NCBI GenBank assembly: GCA_009885805.1
Contig: VFJZ01000038.1
Coordinates: forward strand, 1 to 48,355
Direction: 5' to 3'
Length of the DNA: 48,355 nt
Source of the DNA: Actinomycetota bacterium
GTDB lineage: Bacteria > Actinomycetota > Thermoleophilia > Gaiellales > F1-60-MAGs149
The notes below the pieces were generated by a model, which was not told where the DNA came from, did no database searches, and worked only from the letters and a program-made list of their open reading frames with translations. The position numbers and the translations under genes are program-made. Shown here piece after piece: positions 33,652 to 42,421 of this stretch (position 1 is its first letter; each line of letters begins with the position of its first letter).

Positions 33652-35697
33652 ATGCGAGGGGCCCGCATCGTGGGAGTCGACGTCGGCGGGACGTTCACGG
33701 ACGTGGTCCTTGCCGACCTCGACCGCGGCACGATCGAGATCGCGAAGCTGCCGACGACGCCCGACGACCAGTCGCGCGCGGTCGTCGAGGGCATCCGCCG
33801 CCTCACCGGCCTCGACGAGATCGGCGACCTGCGCCACGGCACGACGATCGCGACGAACACGATGCTGCAGGCGAACGGCGCGGTCGTCGGCGTCATCACG
33901 ACGGCCGGGTTCCGCGACGTGCTCCACCTCGCCCGCCACCAGCGGCCGCAGCACTACTCGATCATGCAGGAGATCCCCTGGCAGGACCGGCCGCTCGCGC
34001 GGCGCGTCCACCGGATCGGCGTGGCGGAGCGGATCACGGCGGACGGTGCCGTGCTCGTCCCGCTCGACCGCGACGCGGTTCGCGCCGCGGCACGCGAGCT
34101 CGGCGAGGCCGGCGTCGAGGCGGTCGCCATCTGCTTCCTGCACTCCTACCTCGATCCGACGCACGAGGACGAGGCGGCGGCGATCGTCCGCGACGAGTTG
34201 CCCGACGCCTTCGTGACGACGTCGAGCGCGATCTACCCGCAGTTCCGGGAATTCGAGCGCTTCACGACCGCAGCCGCGAACGCGTACGTCGGACCGCCCG
34301 TGCGCCGCTACTTCGAGCATCTCGCTGCCGGCGTCCGCGAGGCCGGCTTCGCGGGCGAGGTCCACGTGATGCGCTCGAACGGCGGCATCGCGCCGGTCGC
34401 GCAGGCTGCGACCGAGCCGGTCACTCTCCTGCTGTCGGGCCCGGCCGGTGGCGTCCTCGGCGGCGCGCACGCCGGTCGCGCGGCCGGGCGCGAGCTACTC
34501 GTGACGTTCGACGTCGGGGGCACCAGCGCCGACATCGGCGTCATCGCCGGCGAGGGCCTGACGGAGGCCTCCGCGCGCGACACCTTCATCGCCGGCTTCC
34601 CGATCATGGTGCCGATGCTCGACATCTCGACGATCGGCGCCGGCGGCGGCTCGATCGCACGGGTCGACGAGGGCGGCGCGTTCCGCGTCGGCCCGGCGTC
34701 CGCGGGTGCCCGCCCCGGCCCGGCCGCCTACGGCCACGGCGGAACGGCGCCGACGGTGACCGACGCGCACGTCGTCCTCGGCCGTCTCGTCCCGGAGCGG
34801 TTCCTCGGCGGCGCGATGACGCTCGACGCCGCCGCCGCGACCGCAGTCGTCAGCGACCTCGCCGGTCGGCTCGGGCTCGGGCTCGAAGAGGCCGCGGAGG
34901 GGATCCTGACGCTCCTCGACGCGAACATGGCGAACGCGATCCGGGCGCTGACCGTGCAGCGCGGCCTCGATCCCCGGCAGTACTCGCTGGTCGCCTTCGG
35001 TGGCGCCGGGCCGCTCCACGCCGTCGCCGTCGCCACGCTGCTGCAGATGCGCGAGGTGATCATCCCGCCCTACCCGGGTCTGTCGTCCGCGTTCGGGCTG
35101 CTCGAATCGGACCTGCGCTACGACGCCGTCGCCACGCAGTTCCAGGTGCAGGGCGCCGTCGACGTCGCGCGTGTCGCCGCCGACCTCCAACGGCTCGAGG
35201 ACGGCATCCGTCGCCAACTCGCGGCCGACGGCGTCGCCGCGGCCGACGTGCGGATCGAGCGGGCCGCCGACCTGCGCTATGTCGGCCAGGGCTACGAGCT
35301 GCGCGTGCCGATCGCCGACGACGCGCTGACCGGGCTCTGGGACGACCTGCACGAGCGGCACCGGCGGGAGTACGGCCACGCCTTTCCGGACACGCCGATC
35401 GAGCTTGTCAACGTGCGCGTCACCGGCGTCGGCGTGACGGCGCGGCCGCCGCAACCCCGCCCCGCCGCCGTCACGACCGCGCCGGCCGAGCGCAGCGTGT
35501 GGTTCCGCCGCGACGGTCGGCTGGCGCCGCACTCGACGCCCGTTGTCGAGCGCTCCTCACTCCGTCCGGGCGAGGGAATCGACGGGCCGGCGATCCTCGT
35601 CCAGACGGACACGACGACGGTGATCCCGCCCGGCTACCGGGCGGAGACCGACGCCGCCTACAACCTCGTCATCCCGGTCGGCGGCCGTTCGTACTAG
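33652..35697 (+). CDS. Hydantoinase/oxoprolinase subunit A, second copy (HyuA2)
   Basis: The 681-residue protein contains GVDVGGTFTDVVLADLD, LRHGTTIATNTML, LSGPAGGVLGGAHAG, TFDVGGTSADIGV, GAGGGSIARV and FGGAGPLHAVAVA, the ATP-fold set of the family. FEHLAAGVREAGF and DLRYVGQGYELRVP are also standard. It differs clearly from the first HyuA in length and detail, so this is not a recent duplicate. The matching hyuB2 lies 2 kb downstream, after two unrelated genes, an unusual separation for normally adjacent subunits. The ATG at 33652 is preferred over 33622 because GVDVGGTFTD starts within ten residues. Confidence 0.92.
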   Translation: MRGARIVGVDVGGTFTDVVLADLDRGTIEIAKLPTTPDDQSRAVVEGIRRLTGLDEIGDLRHGTTIATNTMLQANGAVVGVITTAGFRDVLHLARHQRPQHYSIMQEIPWQDRPLARRVHRIGVAERITADGAVLVPLDRDAVRAAARELGEAGVEAVAICFLHSYLDPTHEDEAAAIVRDELPDAFVTTSSAIYPQFREFERFTTAAANAYVGPPVRRYFEHLAAGVREAGFAGEVHVMRSNGGIAPVAQAATEPVTLLLSGPAGGVLGGAHAGRAAGRELLVTFDVGGTSADIGVIAGEGLTEASARDTFIAGFPIMVPMLDISTIGAGGGSIARVDEGGAFRVGPASAGARPGPAAYGHGGTAPTVTDAHVVLGRLVPERFLGGAMTLDAAAATAVVSDLAGRLGLGLEEAAEGILTLLDANMANAIRALTVQRGLDPRQYSLVAFGGAGPLHAVAVATLLQMREVIIPPYPGLSSAFGLLESDLRYDAVATQFQVQGAVDVARVAADLQRLEDGIRRQLAADGVAAADVRIERAADLRYVGQGYELRVPIADDALTGLWDDLHERHRREYGHAFPDTPIELVNVRVTGVGVTARPPQPRPAAVTTAPAERSVWFRRDGRLAPHSTPVVERSSLRPGEGIDGPAILVQTDTTTVIPPGYRAETDAAYNLVIPVGGRSY

Positions 35698-35729
35698 AGT
35701 AGAGAGGCCCGATCTGCGAGGAGCGCACG

Positions 35730-37133
35730 ATCGCCCGCATCACCGTCATCGCGACCGGCGGCACGAGGACGCCGAGTCAACTCGACCTCGCCGAGCGGTT
35801 CCTCGGCGACGGCCACGAGGTGCGCCTCCTGGCGTCACGGAACGCGATCCGTTTCCTCGTGTCGTTCGGCGCCCGGCGCCCGCAGCGCGTTCGCCCGTTC
35901 CTGCGCCACTACCGTCCGCAACTCCTCGAGACGCTCGCCTACTTCAGCGAGCGGCCGGGGAACGTGCCACACGTCAACGAGGGCAAGTGGGCTGACGTGT
36001 TCGTCGTCTGTCCGGCGACCCGGAACTCGGTCGGGAAGCTCGCCGCCGGCATCGGCGACACCTACCCGCTCCAGGTGCTCGGCGCCGTGCCGCGGTCGAA
36101 GCGCGTCATCGTCGTGCCGTCGATGAACCCGGAGATGTGGTTCGACCCGCAGCTCCAGCGCAACGTCGATGCGCTCAACGCGACCATGAAGTACCACGTC
36201 GTGTGCCCATCACGCGGGCTGATGGCGAGCGGCGACATCGGCTTCGGCGCGCAGGCGCCGATCGACGACATCGTCGAGGCCACGTACCACGCGCTCGGAC
36301 TGGTGGAGCCTTCCGTCGCGGCGGCGATTGAAGGCCGGCCGCTGACCCCGTGGGAGCGCGACGCCGACACGGCGCCGAGCGACGGGCGAACGGCGCTGCT
36401 CGTCGAGCCTGACGCCGCGCTCCGAAACGCGCTCGTCGAGCACCTGCGCCGCGAGTACCCGGCGCTGACGGTGACCGCCGTGACGCGGCCATCCGAGGCG
36501 TTGCGGTGGATGGACGGCAACGATCCCGACGTCGCGCTGGTCGACCTCGACGCCGAGGACGGAACGACCGGACGCGACGTGATCTCCCGTCTGCGCCGCG
36601 AGCCGGTCCACGTCCAGATCATCGCCACCTCGGCGCTCGACCGGCGCGCCGCACGCGCCGAGGAACTCGCCCACGACGACGTCCTGTTTCTCCCGAAGCC
36701 GATGAACCTGGCGTTCGCCGTCGGGATGATCGGCGGCTGTGTGCAGGGCGCGCGCAGTCGGTCCGAAGCGGCCGTCCGGAGGCTCGGCGCCGGCGCCGTG
36801 CTGTTCCGGGAGGGCGATCCGGGCGACCGGCTGTTCGTCGTTCAGGAAGGCAGCTTCTCGATCCGCCGGACGGTGGAGGGCGAGGAGGTCGAGATCGACA
36901 CCGTTGCGGCAGGTGAGCTTCTCGGCGAGGTCAGCTTCTTCGGAAACGGCCCGCGCACCGTCACGGCGGTCGCCGCGACGGACGCCCGGGTCGTCGATCT
37001 GGACGGCGCCGCGCTGCGCGGCTATCTCGCACGGCAGCCGCGCTGGCTGACGACGGTGCTGACGTCGTTCGTCGCGAACACGATGGAGGACGAGGCGGCG
37101 ATCGCCCGCCTCAAGCGAGACCTGGCGGACTGA
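35730..37133 (+). CDS. Flavoprotein (HFCD decarboxylase-type) - receiver - cyclic-nucleotide-binding fusion
   Basis: I see three domains. Domain 1 (to about residue 190 of the longest form) is of the PPC-decarboxylase flavoprotein type: HVNEGKWADVFVVCPATRNS, GKLAAGIGD, PSMNPEMWFDPQLQRN and SRGLMASGDIGFG. The WAD-preceding His is kept, but the LACGD cysteine reads LMASGD. Domain 2 (about 220-330) is a receiver: ALLVEPDAALRNALVEH, DVALVDLDAEDG with the likely phospho-Asp, and FLPKPMN with the conserved Lys. Domain 3 (about 350-465) is a cNMP-binding domain: GAVLFREGDPGDRLFVVQEG and GELLGEVSFFGNGPRTV. The first 30 residues, including the opening strand ITVIATGGTRTPS, lie upstream of the first normal start (GTG 35820). 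An ATC at 35730 sits seven bases after GAGGAG. The gene lies between hyuA2 and hyuB2. Confidence 0.75.
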   Translation: MARITVIATGGTRTPSQLDLAERFLGDGHEVRLLASRNAIRFLVSFGARRPQRVRPFLRHYRPQLLETLAYFSERPGNVPHVNEGKWADVFVVCPATRNSVGKLAAGIGDTYPLQVLGAVPRSKRVIVVPSMNPEMWFDPQLQRNVDALNATMKYHVVCPSRGLMASGDIGFGAQAPIDDIVEATYHALGLVEPSVAAAIEGRPLTPWERDADTAPSDGRTALLVEPDAALRNALVEHLRREYPALTVTAVTRPSEALRWMDGNDPDVALVDLDAEDGTTGRDVISRLRREPVHVQIIATSALDRRAARAEELAHDDVLFLPKPMNLAFAVGMIGGCVQGARSRSEAAVRRLGAGAVLFREGDPGDRLFVVQEGSFSIRRTVEGEEVEIDTVAAGELLGEVSFFGNGPRTVTAVAATDARVVDLDGAALRGYLARQPRWLTTVLTSFVANTMEDEAAIARLKRDLAD

Positions 37134-37653
37134 TCACGTCGTGCGGCCCGGCATGGCCCGGGCGGTCGCGGCAGCACGGCTTCGGGAGGCCATCCGCGAG
37201 TGCGCGGGGAAAGCGGTCGAGGACATCGGCTCCGCCCGATGTGACGAGCGCCATCCACGGACCGGCGTTGGCGATCAGGTAGGCGGTGACGCCCGAGGCC
37301 TCGCACGTCCCCGAGACCGGCACCGCATCGATCTCCCGCCGGAGATAGGTGCTGCCCGCCTCATCGGTCGCGTCGTAGCCCTCGAGCTCGTCGATCCGCC
37401 CGAGCAGGTCGGCGTCGATCTGGAAGACGTCTCCCTCGACGCCGTCGCCGAATCCCGGCACCATCACGCACATCCGGTGCAGAAGGCCGCAGCCGGGATT
37501 CGTACACGCCGGCTCGCGGGGGACGACGAGCGCATGCGGCAGCAGCGTCCGATACCGGCCGACGGACGCGCCGAGCTCGCCGGCGATTCGCGCGTGATTC
37601 GGGTAGCCCTCCTGCAGCGATCCGTACGCGAACAGCAGCACCACGCCGACCAC
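37111..37653 (-). CDS. Gamma-glutamylcyclotransferase-like protein
   Basis: The 180-residue protein opens with VVLLFAYGSLQEGYPNH, the YGSL signature of the cyclotransferase fold, and has the catalytic-glutamate motif IDELEGYD. The loop PACTNPGCGLLHRMC has three cysteines that could bind metal or form disulfides. GGCT enzymes release 5-oxoproline from gamma-glutamyl peptides or glutathione. It is oriented against the surrounding hyu genes and overlaps the fusion gene's end by 23 bp. Its context with HyuA/HyuB (the oxoprolinase family) and a GST-like gene fits 5-oxoproline metabolism. Confidence 0.82.
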   Translation of the reverse strand: MVGVVLLFAYGSLQEGYPNHARIAGELGASVGRYRTLLPHALVVPREPACTNPGCGLLHRMCVMVPGFGDGVEGDVFQIDADLLGRIDELEGYDATDEAGSTYLRREIDAVPVSGTCEASGVTAYLIANAGPWMALVTSGGADVLDRFPRALADGLPKPCCRDRPGHAGPHDVISPPGLA

Positions 37654-37688
37654 CCGCGAAGTCTACCCGCCGGCGCGAAGCCGATACC

Positions 37689-39395
37689 ATGGCGCCGATG
37701 CCGATCGGCCCCGTCGACGCCCAGGTGATCGGCGGCGCGCTGTCCTCGATCGCGCTCGAGATGGGCCGCAAACTCGCCCGGATGAGCTACTCCTCGATCA
37801 TCCGCGAGTCGGAGGACTTCGGCGCCGCGCTGCTCGACGCGCAGGGTCGGCAGCTCGCGGAGTCGACCGACTCGACGCCGCTGCAGCTCGGCCCGATCCC
37901 GGGCTACATGCGCGGTATCTTCACCTGCCTCGCCGCGCGCGGCGAGACGATCGAGCCGGGTGATGTGATCATGCACAACTCGCCGTACCACGGCGCCTCG
38001 CACGGGCCCGACGTCGGCGTCTGCGTGCCGGTGTTCGTCGCAGACGAGCTCGTCGGGTTCGCCTTCACGACGGCGCATCACCTCGACATCGGCGCGCTGT
38101 ACCCGGGCTCGTGCGGCATCGTCGACGCGGTCGATGCGTACGCCGAGGGGCTGCAGCTGAAGGCGATCAAGGTATACGAGGCCGGCCGCCGGGCGACCGG
38201 CGTCTGGGCGCTGCTGCGCGACAACGTGCGCGCCGCCGACATGGTCGTCGGTGACATGGAGGCGCAGATCGCGGCCTGCCGCCTGGGCGCCGAGCGGTTC
38301 GCGGAGCTCGTCGAACGCGAGGGCGGCGATCGCGTGAATGCGGCCGGCGAGGCGTTGATGGACTACTCGGAGCGGATGCTCCGCGCCCGCATCGCCGCGC
38401 TGCCCGACGGCGTCTACCGCGCCGAGAGCCGCATCGACGGCTTCACCGACAGCGCCGACGAGGCCATCCGCGACCTGCCGATCGTCGTCACGATCACCGT
38501 CTCGGGATCGGACATGCGCGTCGATCTGACCGGCACGGCGCCACAGGTCGACCTGCCGATCAACATGCCGTTCGAGGGCACCGTCGACGTCGCGATCCTG
38601 CTCACGATCCGCTCGATCCTGCTCGACTCGGCGACGACCGAGCACGTGCCGCAGAACGAGGGCCTGACCCGTCCCGTCACGATCACGGCGCCGCGCGGAA
38701 CGCTCGCGAACCCGACGTTCCCGGCGCCGACGATCGCGCGTTTCGCCGCTGGGAACATGCTCGCGGCGACCGTGATGCGCGCCCTCTCCGACGTCGTGCC
38801 GCGAAACGTCGCGGCCGGCATCGGCAACCTGAAGGTGACGGCGTACTCCGGTCTCGACGGCGAGCGCTACTGGGTGCTGATGGACATCACCGAGGGCTCG
38901 TACGGCGGGCGCTACGGCCGCGACGGCATGGATGCCGTCGACACGCTGTTCGCCAACACCCGCAACAACCCGATCGAGGACATCGAGAGCCACTACCCGC
39001 TGCGCGTCCGCCGCTACGAGCTGCGCGAGGACCTCGCCGGCGCCGGGCGCTGGCGCGGCGGTCTCGGCTCGGTGCGCGAGGTGGAGTTCCTCGCCGACGG
39101 CCGCTTCTCGCTCGAGGGCGACGGCAGCCTGCACCCGCCGTGGGGGTTGTTCGGCGGCGACCCCGGAGCGACCGGCGGGCTGATCCTGAACCCCGGCACA
39201 CCCGGTGAGCGAGAGCTTCCCTCGAACATCGCCGACCACCGCACCCGCACCGGCGACGTCATCCAGCTCCTCGGCCCGTGCGGCGGCGGCTACGGCGACC
39301 CGCGCGAGCGCGATCCCGCTGCCGTCCGGCGCGACGTCGAAGACGGCCTGATCTCGAAACGAACCGCGCGCGAGCGCTACGGAGTGACCGAATGA
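37689..39395 (+). CDS. Hydantoinase/oxoprolinase subunit B, second copy (HyuB2)
   Basis: The 568-residue protein carries SYSSIIRESEDFGAALLDAQ, GDVIMHNSPYHGASHGPDV, FTTAHHLDIGALYPGSCGIV, the mid-domain VDLTGTAPQVDLPINMPF and the C-terminal LLGPCGGGYGDPRERDPAAV. These are the typical HyuB landmarks. It would form the hydrolase with HyuA2. The start is ATG 37689 or 37698 (the second lies close to the IGPVDAQVIG segment). It overlaps the flavin reductase gene by ATGA, showing translational coupling. Confidence 0.92.
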   Translation: MAPMPIGPVDAQVIGGALSSIALEMGRKLARMSYSSIIRESEDFGAALLDAQGRQLAESTDSTPLQLGPIPGYMRGIFTCLAARGETIEPGDVIMHNSPYHGASHGPDVGVCVPVFVADELVGFAFTTAHHLDIGALYPGSCGIVDAVDAYAEGLQLKAIKVYEAGRRATGVWALLRDNVRAADMVVGDMEAQIAACRLGAERFAELVEREGGDRVNAAGEALMDYSERMLRARIAALPDGVYRAESRIDGFTDSADEAIRDLPIVVTITVSGSDMRVDLTGTAPQVDLPINMPFEGTVDVAILLTIRSILLDSATTEHVPQNEGLTRPVTITAPRGTLANPTFPAPTIARFAAGNMLAATVMRALSDVVPRNVAAGIGNLKVTAYSGLDGERYWVLMDITEGSYGGRYGRDGMDAVDTLFANTRNNPIEDIESHYPLRVRRYELREDLAGAGRWRGGLGSVREVEFLADGRFSLEGDGSLHPPWGLFGGDPGATGGLILNPGTPGERELPSNIADHRTRTGDVIQLLGPCGGGYGDPRERDPAAVRRDVEDGLISKRTARERYGVTE

Positions 39396-40024
39396 CCCAG
39401 ATCGACGTCGCCTCGCTCGACGGGGCGGACGCCTACCGCCTGATGACCGATGTCGTCGTGCCGCGCCCGATCGCGTGGGTGACGACCGTGGACGAGGCGG
39501 GGACCGTGAACCTCGCGCCGTTCAGCTTCTTCCAGGGCGTCTGCGGATCGCCGCCGACGATCATCGTCTCCGTCGGCCGTCACAGGGACGGGCTCCACAA
39601 GGACACCGGCGTGAATGCGATGGCGACGGGCGAACTCGTCGTCAACATCGTCTCGGACGACCTCGCCGAAGCGATGAACGTCACCTGCGGCGAGCACCCG
39701 GTTGGCGTTGACGAGATGGCGATCGCCGGGTTGTTGGCGGCGCCCTCGGCGCACGTCCGTCCGCCGCGCGTCGCCGAGGCCGGCGTCGCACTCGAGTGCA
39801 AGCTCGTGCAGACGGTGCCGGTCGGACGGCCGCCGCGCGACTACCTGATCCTGATCGCTGAGATCATCGCGTTCCAGATCCGCGACGACCTCTACCGCGA
39901 CGGGCGCGTCGACCCCGTCGCACTGGCACCGCTCGCCCGGCTCGGTGGGAATCGGTACCGACGCGGCGGCGAGGTGTTCGAGATGGAACGGCCCGTGATC
40001 TCGCGAACCGGAGAGGCACCATGA
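39392..40024 (+). CDS. Flavin reductase-like FMN-binding protein
   Basis: The 210-residue protein contains PRPIAWVTTVDEAGTVNLAP followed by FSFFQGVCGSPPTIIVSV, the FMN/flavin reductase domain. GVNAMATGELVVNIVS and VGVDEMAIAGLL agree with the flavoredoxin/NTA-reductase-like group. It probably supplies reduced flavin or acts as a flavin-dependent oxidoreductase. The ATGA overlaps with both hyuB2 and the GST-like gene make one transcription unit. Confidence 0.88.
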   Translation: MTQIDVASLDGADAYRLMTDVVVPRPIAWVTTVDEAGTVNLAPFSFFQGVCGSPPTIIVSVGRHRDGLHKDTGVNAMATGELVVNIVSDDLAEAMNVTCGEHPVGVDEMAIAGLLAAPSAHVRPPRVAEAGVALECKLVQTVPVGRPPRDYLILIAEIIAFQIRDDLYRDGRVDPVALAPLARLGGNRYRRGGEVFEMERPVISRTGEAP

Positions 40025-40653
40025 CGCTCACCCTGCACGACAACCTGTTGTCGTCGAACGCGCAGAAGGCGCGGTTCCTGCTGCGCGAACTCGGCCTCGC
40101 CTTCGACCGGCTCGACGTCCCGTTCACGGCGCGGCCGGACGCGCACGTCGCCGTCAACCCGACCGGCGGGATCCCCGCCCTCGTCGACGGCGGCGTCCAT
40201 CTGGCCGAGTCGAACGCGATCCTCCGCTACCTCGCCGACCGCGAGGGCCGCGACGACCTGTATCCACGCGACCTGGCAGCGCGTGCCCGGGTGGAGTGGC
40301 TGCTCGACCACCAGGCGACGTTCTTCCGGCCGGTCTCGATGACGATCGAGCAGCCGGCGTTCGGCCTGCGCCCGGGCCGCGGCCTGTTCGCCGAGGCGCC
40401 GGAGCCGGATGCGGTCGCCGCCGCGGTCACCGCCGCGACGCCGAAGCTGCAGATGACCGAACGACTGCTCGGGCCGGCTCCCTACGCCTGCCATGAGCGA
40501 TTCACGATCGTGGACGTCGCGTTCGCGCCGTTCCTGCACCGCCTGCGAGCGTCGGGCGCGGACCTGAGCGCGACACCGCGCCTCGTCGAGTGGGCCGCGG
40601 CGGTCACGTCGCGTCCCGCCTGGCAGGCGATGGCGCCCGAGACCGGGGTCTGA
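40021..40653 (+). CDS. Glutathione S-transferase-like protein
   Basis: The 210-residue protein has an N-terminal thioredoxin-like half (LHDNLLSSNAQKARFLLREL, SSN at the usual catalytic Ser/Cys region) with NPTGGIPALVDGG carrying the cis-proline and LAESNAILRYLADREG, followed by an all-helical half. It may use glutathione or another thiol. In actinobacteria mycothiol is common and glutathione often absent, so a different thiol or a nonredox role is possible. Coupled by ATGA to the flavin reductase. Confidence 0.85.
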   Translation: MTLTLHDNLLSSNAQKARFLLRELGLAFDRLDVPFTARPDAHVAVNPTGGIPALVDGGVHLAESNAILRYLADREGRDDLYPRDLAARARVEWLLDHQATFFRPVSMTIEQPAFGLRPGRGLFAEAPEPDAVAAAVTAATPKLQMTERLLGPAPYACHERFTIVDVAFAPFLHRLRASGADLSATPRLVEWAAAVTSRPAWQAMAPETGV

Positions 40654-40686
40654 CACGATGCGCGGACGACGCGCGAAGGAGGCACG

Positions 40687-41157
40687 ATGAGCTCGAAGTC
40701 GACGGCGACCCCCGAGAACGCCCTCACGAAGGACGAGATCGACGAGTACCTCGGTCGGCGCCTGCTCGCGCGCATGTCGACGATGCGCGCCTCCGGCTAT
40801 CCGCACGTGACGCCGATCTGGTTCGTCTGGGACGGCGCGAAGTTCCACCACACGCTCGGCGCCGGGCGCACCCATCTGCGGAACCTGGCGAACGAACCGC
40901 GCATGGGTCTCGTCGTCGACGAGGACTACCGCCTCGAGCAGGGTCTCGCCGCCGGCGCGCGGTCGATCACCGTGCACGGCGACGCAACGCTCTCGCAGGA
41001 TCCCGGCCTGATCCGCGACATCACGCACAAGGCGCTCGTCAAGTACCTCGGCGAGACGGACGCGGAGCTCTACCTGGAGCCGATCATGGCCGAGGGGCGC
41101 ACGATCGTCACGATGACGCCGCGCTTCTGGCTGACGTGGGACTACAACAAGGGCTGA
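40687..41157 (+). CDS. Pyridoxamine 5'-phosphate oxidase-like (PPOX) protein
   Basis: The 156-residue split-barrel protein shows RRLLARMSTMRASGYPHVTPIWFVWDG spread over residues 25-51, the typical opening of PPOX/F420-binding proteins, and later THLRNLANEPRMGLVVD. Such proteins bind FMN or F420 and reduce small substrates. GAAGGAGG precedes the ATG. It is the last gene of the hyu2 unit, facing the amidase. Confidence 0.87.
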   Translation: MSSKSTATPENALTKDEIDEYLGRRLLARMSTMRASGYPHVTPIWFVWDGAKFHHTLGAGRTHLRNLANEPRMGLVVDEDYRLEQGLAAGARSITVHGDATLSQDPGLIRDITHKALVKYLGETDAELYLEPIMAEGRTIVTMTPRFWLTWDYNKG

Positions 41158-41221
41158 TCGGCGCCGCGCACGGTACCCCCGGCGTCGTCGGCGACCGGCT
41201 CTACGCGACGCGCGACACTGC

Positions 41222-42421
41222 TCAGGGGTAGAGCGCGTCCTCCCAGGCGAGCGCGGCGCCGAGCACCGTCGCGTCGTCGCGGCCCGTGAACATCGTCCCG
41301 TCCCGCGTGGTCGCGGACGGCCAGCCGAGGAAGTTCATCGGCCGGGTGTACCGCGTCGCCCTGAGTCGCAGATCGGCGTCCTCCACGTCGTCCCGTAGCG
41401 GAAGGTCGATCGGGACGGTCGGGTTCACCAGCACGTCGTGGGGCAGCGCCTGCTCGCAGCGCTCGCGCCAGCGGTCGTACTCGCCGAGCAGGTGCAGGAA
41501 GTCGGCGGCGGTCACGCTGAAGCCCCAGTCGAACTTCACCTGCAGGTCCGGCGAGTACTCGTCGCGGCGCGCCCGGTACTGCTCGTAGTGCGAGTCGGCG
41601 CACCAGGCGGCGAACATCGGCAGCAGCGCCTCCGAGTCGGGCAGGGCCGCCTCCTCGACGTTGGCGCCGAGGTCCGTGAGACGAGCGACGCCGTCGATCT
41701 CGTGCAGCAGGCCGACGCGCAGCCCCCCGAGACGCGGCGTCGCCCTGATGCCGGCGAGCACCTCCATGGCGAGCGCGCACTCGGCCATCGTGCGGGCCAT
41801 CGGCCCGATGTGATCCATCCGTGGCACGAGCGGATAGCAGCCGTCGAGTGGGACGAGCCCGTAGCTCGGCTTGTAGCCGGCCGTGCCGCACGCGAACGAC
41901 GGGATGCGGATCGAGCCGCCCGTGTCCGTCCCCAGGCTGATCGCGGCGAGACCCGCCGCCACCGCGGCGGCCGACCCTCCGGACGAGCCACCCGGGATCC
42001 GATCGGGCCGGCGCGGGTTGACCACCGCGCCGTAGTGCGGGTTCCGGGACGTGATCCCCCAGGCGAACTCGTGCAGGTTGGCCTTGCCGACGATCACCGC
42101 GCCGGCGTCGGTCAGCGCGGTGATCGAGGACGCCGTTCGCTGCGGGACGTGGTCGCGGTAGATCGATGAGCCGTACGTCGTCCGCAGCCCCGCCGTGTCG
42201 AGAAGATCCTTCGGCGCGAACGGCACCCCGGCGAGCGGCGCGGCGAGATCGACGGCGTCGGCGTCGCGGAGCGCCTGCTCGGCGTCGGCGACCGTGATGA
42301 AGGCGTTCAGATCGGAGTGGTCGGCGATCCGCTCGAGGTGATGCGCGACGACCTCGCGGGCCGACACGTCGCCGCTGCGGACGTGGGCCGCGATCTCGAG
42401 GCACGACCAGTCATGGAACAC
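41222..42421 (-). CDS. Amidase signature family hydrolase
   Basis: The 399-residue protein has the Ser-Ser-Lys triad: Lys71 in FAPKDL, the GGSSGGS loop (144-150) and the nucleophile Ser170 in GTDTGGSIRIPS. RIPGGSSGGSAAAVAAGLAA is the standard signature. It hydrolyses an amide, substrate unknown. At the C-terminus PTVPIDLPLRDDVEDAD and PMNFLGWPSATTRDG agree with AtzF/GatA-like members, although it is shorter than GatA. The GTG start overlaps the EamA transporter's stop by 11 bp. Confidence 0.9.
   Translation of the reverse strand: MFHDWSCLEIAAHVRSGDVSAREVVAHHLERIADHSDLNAFITVADAEQALRDADAVDLAAPLAGVPFAPKDLLDTAGLRTTYGSSIYRDHVPQRTASSITALTDAGAVIVGKANLHEFAWGITSRNPHYGAVVNPRRPDRIPGGSSGGSAAAVAAGLAAISLGTDTGGSIRIPSFACGTAGYKPSYGLVPLDGCYPLVPRMDHIGPMARTMAECALAMEVLAGIRATPRLGGLRVGLLHEIDGVARLTDLGANVEEAALPDSEALLPMFAAWCADSHYEQYRARRDEYSPDLQVKFDWGFSVTAADFLHLLGEYDRWRERCEQALPHDVLVNPTVPIDLPLRDDVEDADLRLRATRYTRPMNFLGWPSATTRDGTMFTGRDDATVLGAALAWEDALYP

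Noticed and set aside
35820-37133. GTG 35820 as start of the fusion gene
   Set aside because: It would remove the first strand and helix of the flavin fold that are clearly encoded upstream behind a good ribosome-binding site.
4849-39395. The two hyuA/hyuB sets as a segmental duplication
   Set aside because: Lengths and residues differ widely and the gene order around them is different, so they are distinct paralogues.
41158-41221. Terminator between the convergent PPOX-like and amidase genes
   Set aside because: No stable stem followed by a T-run is evident.
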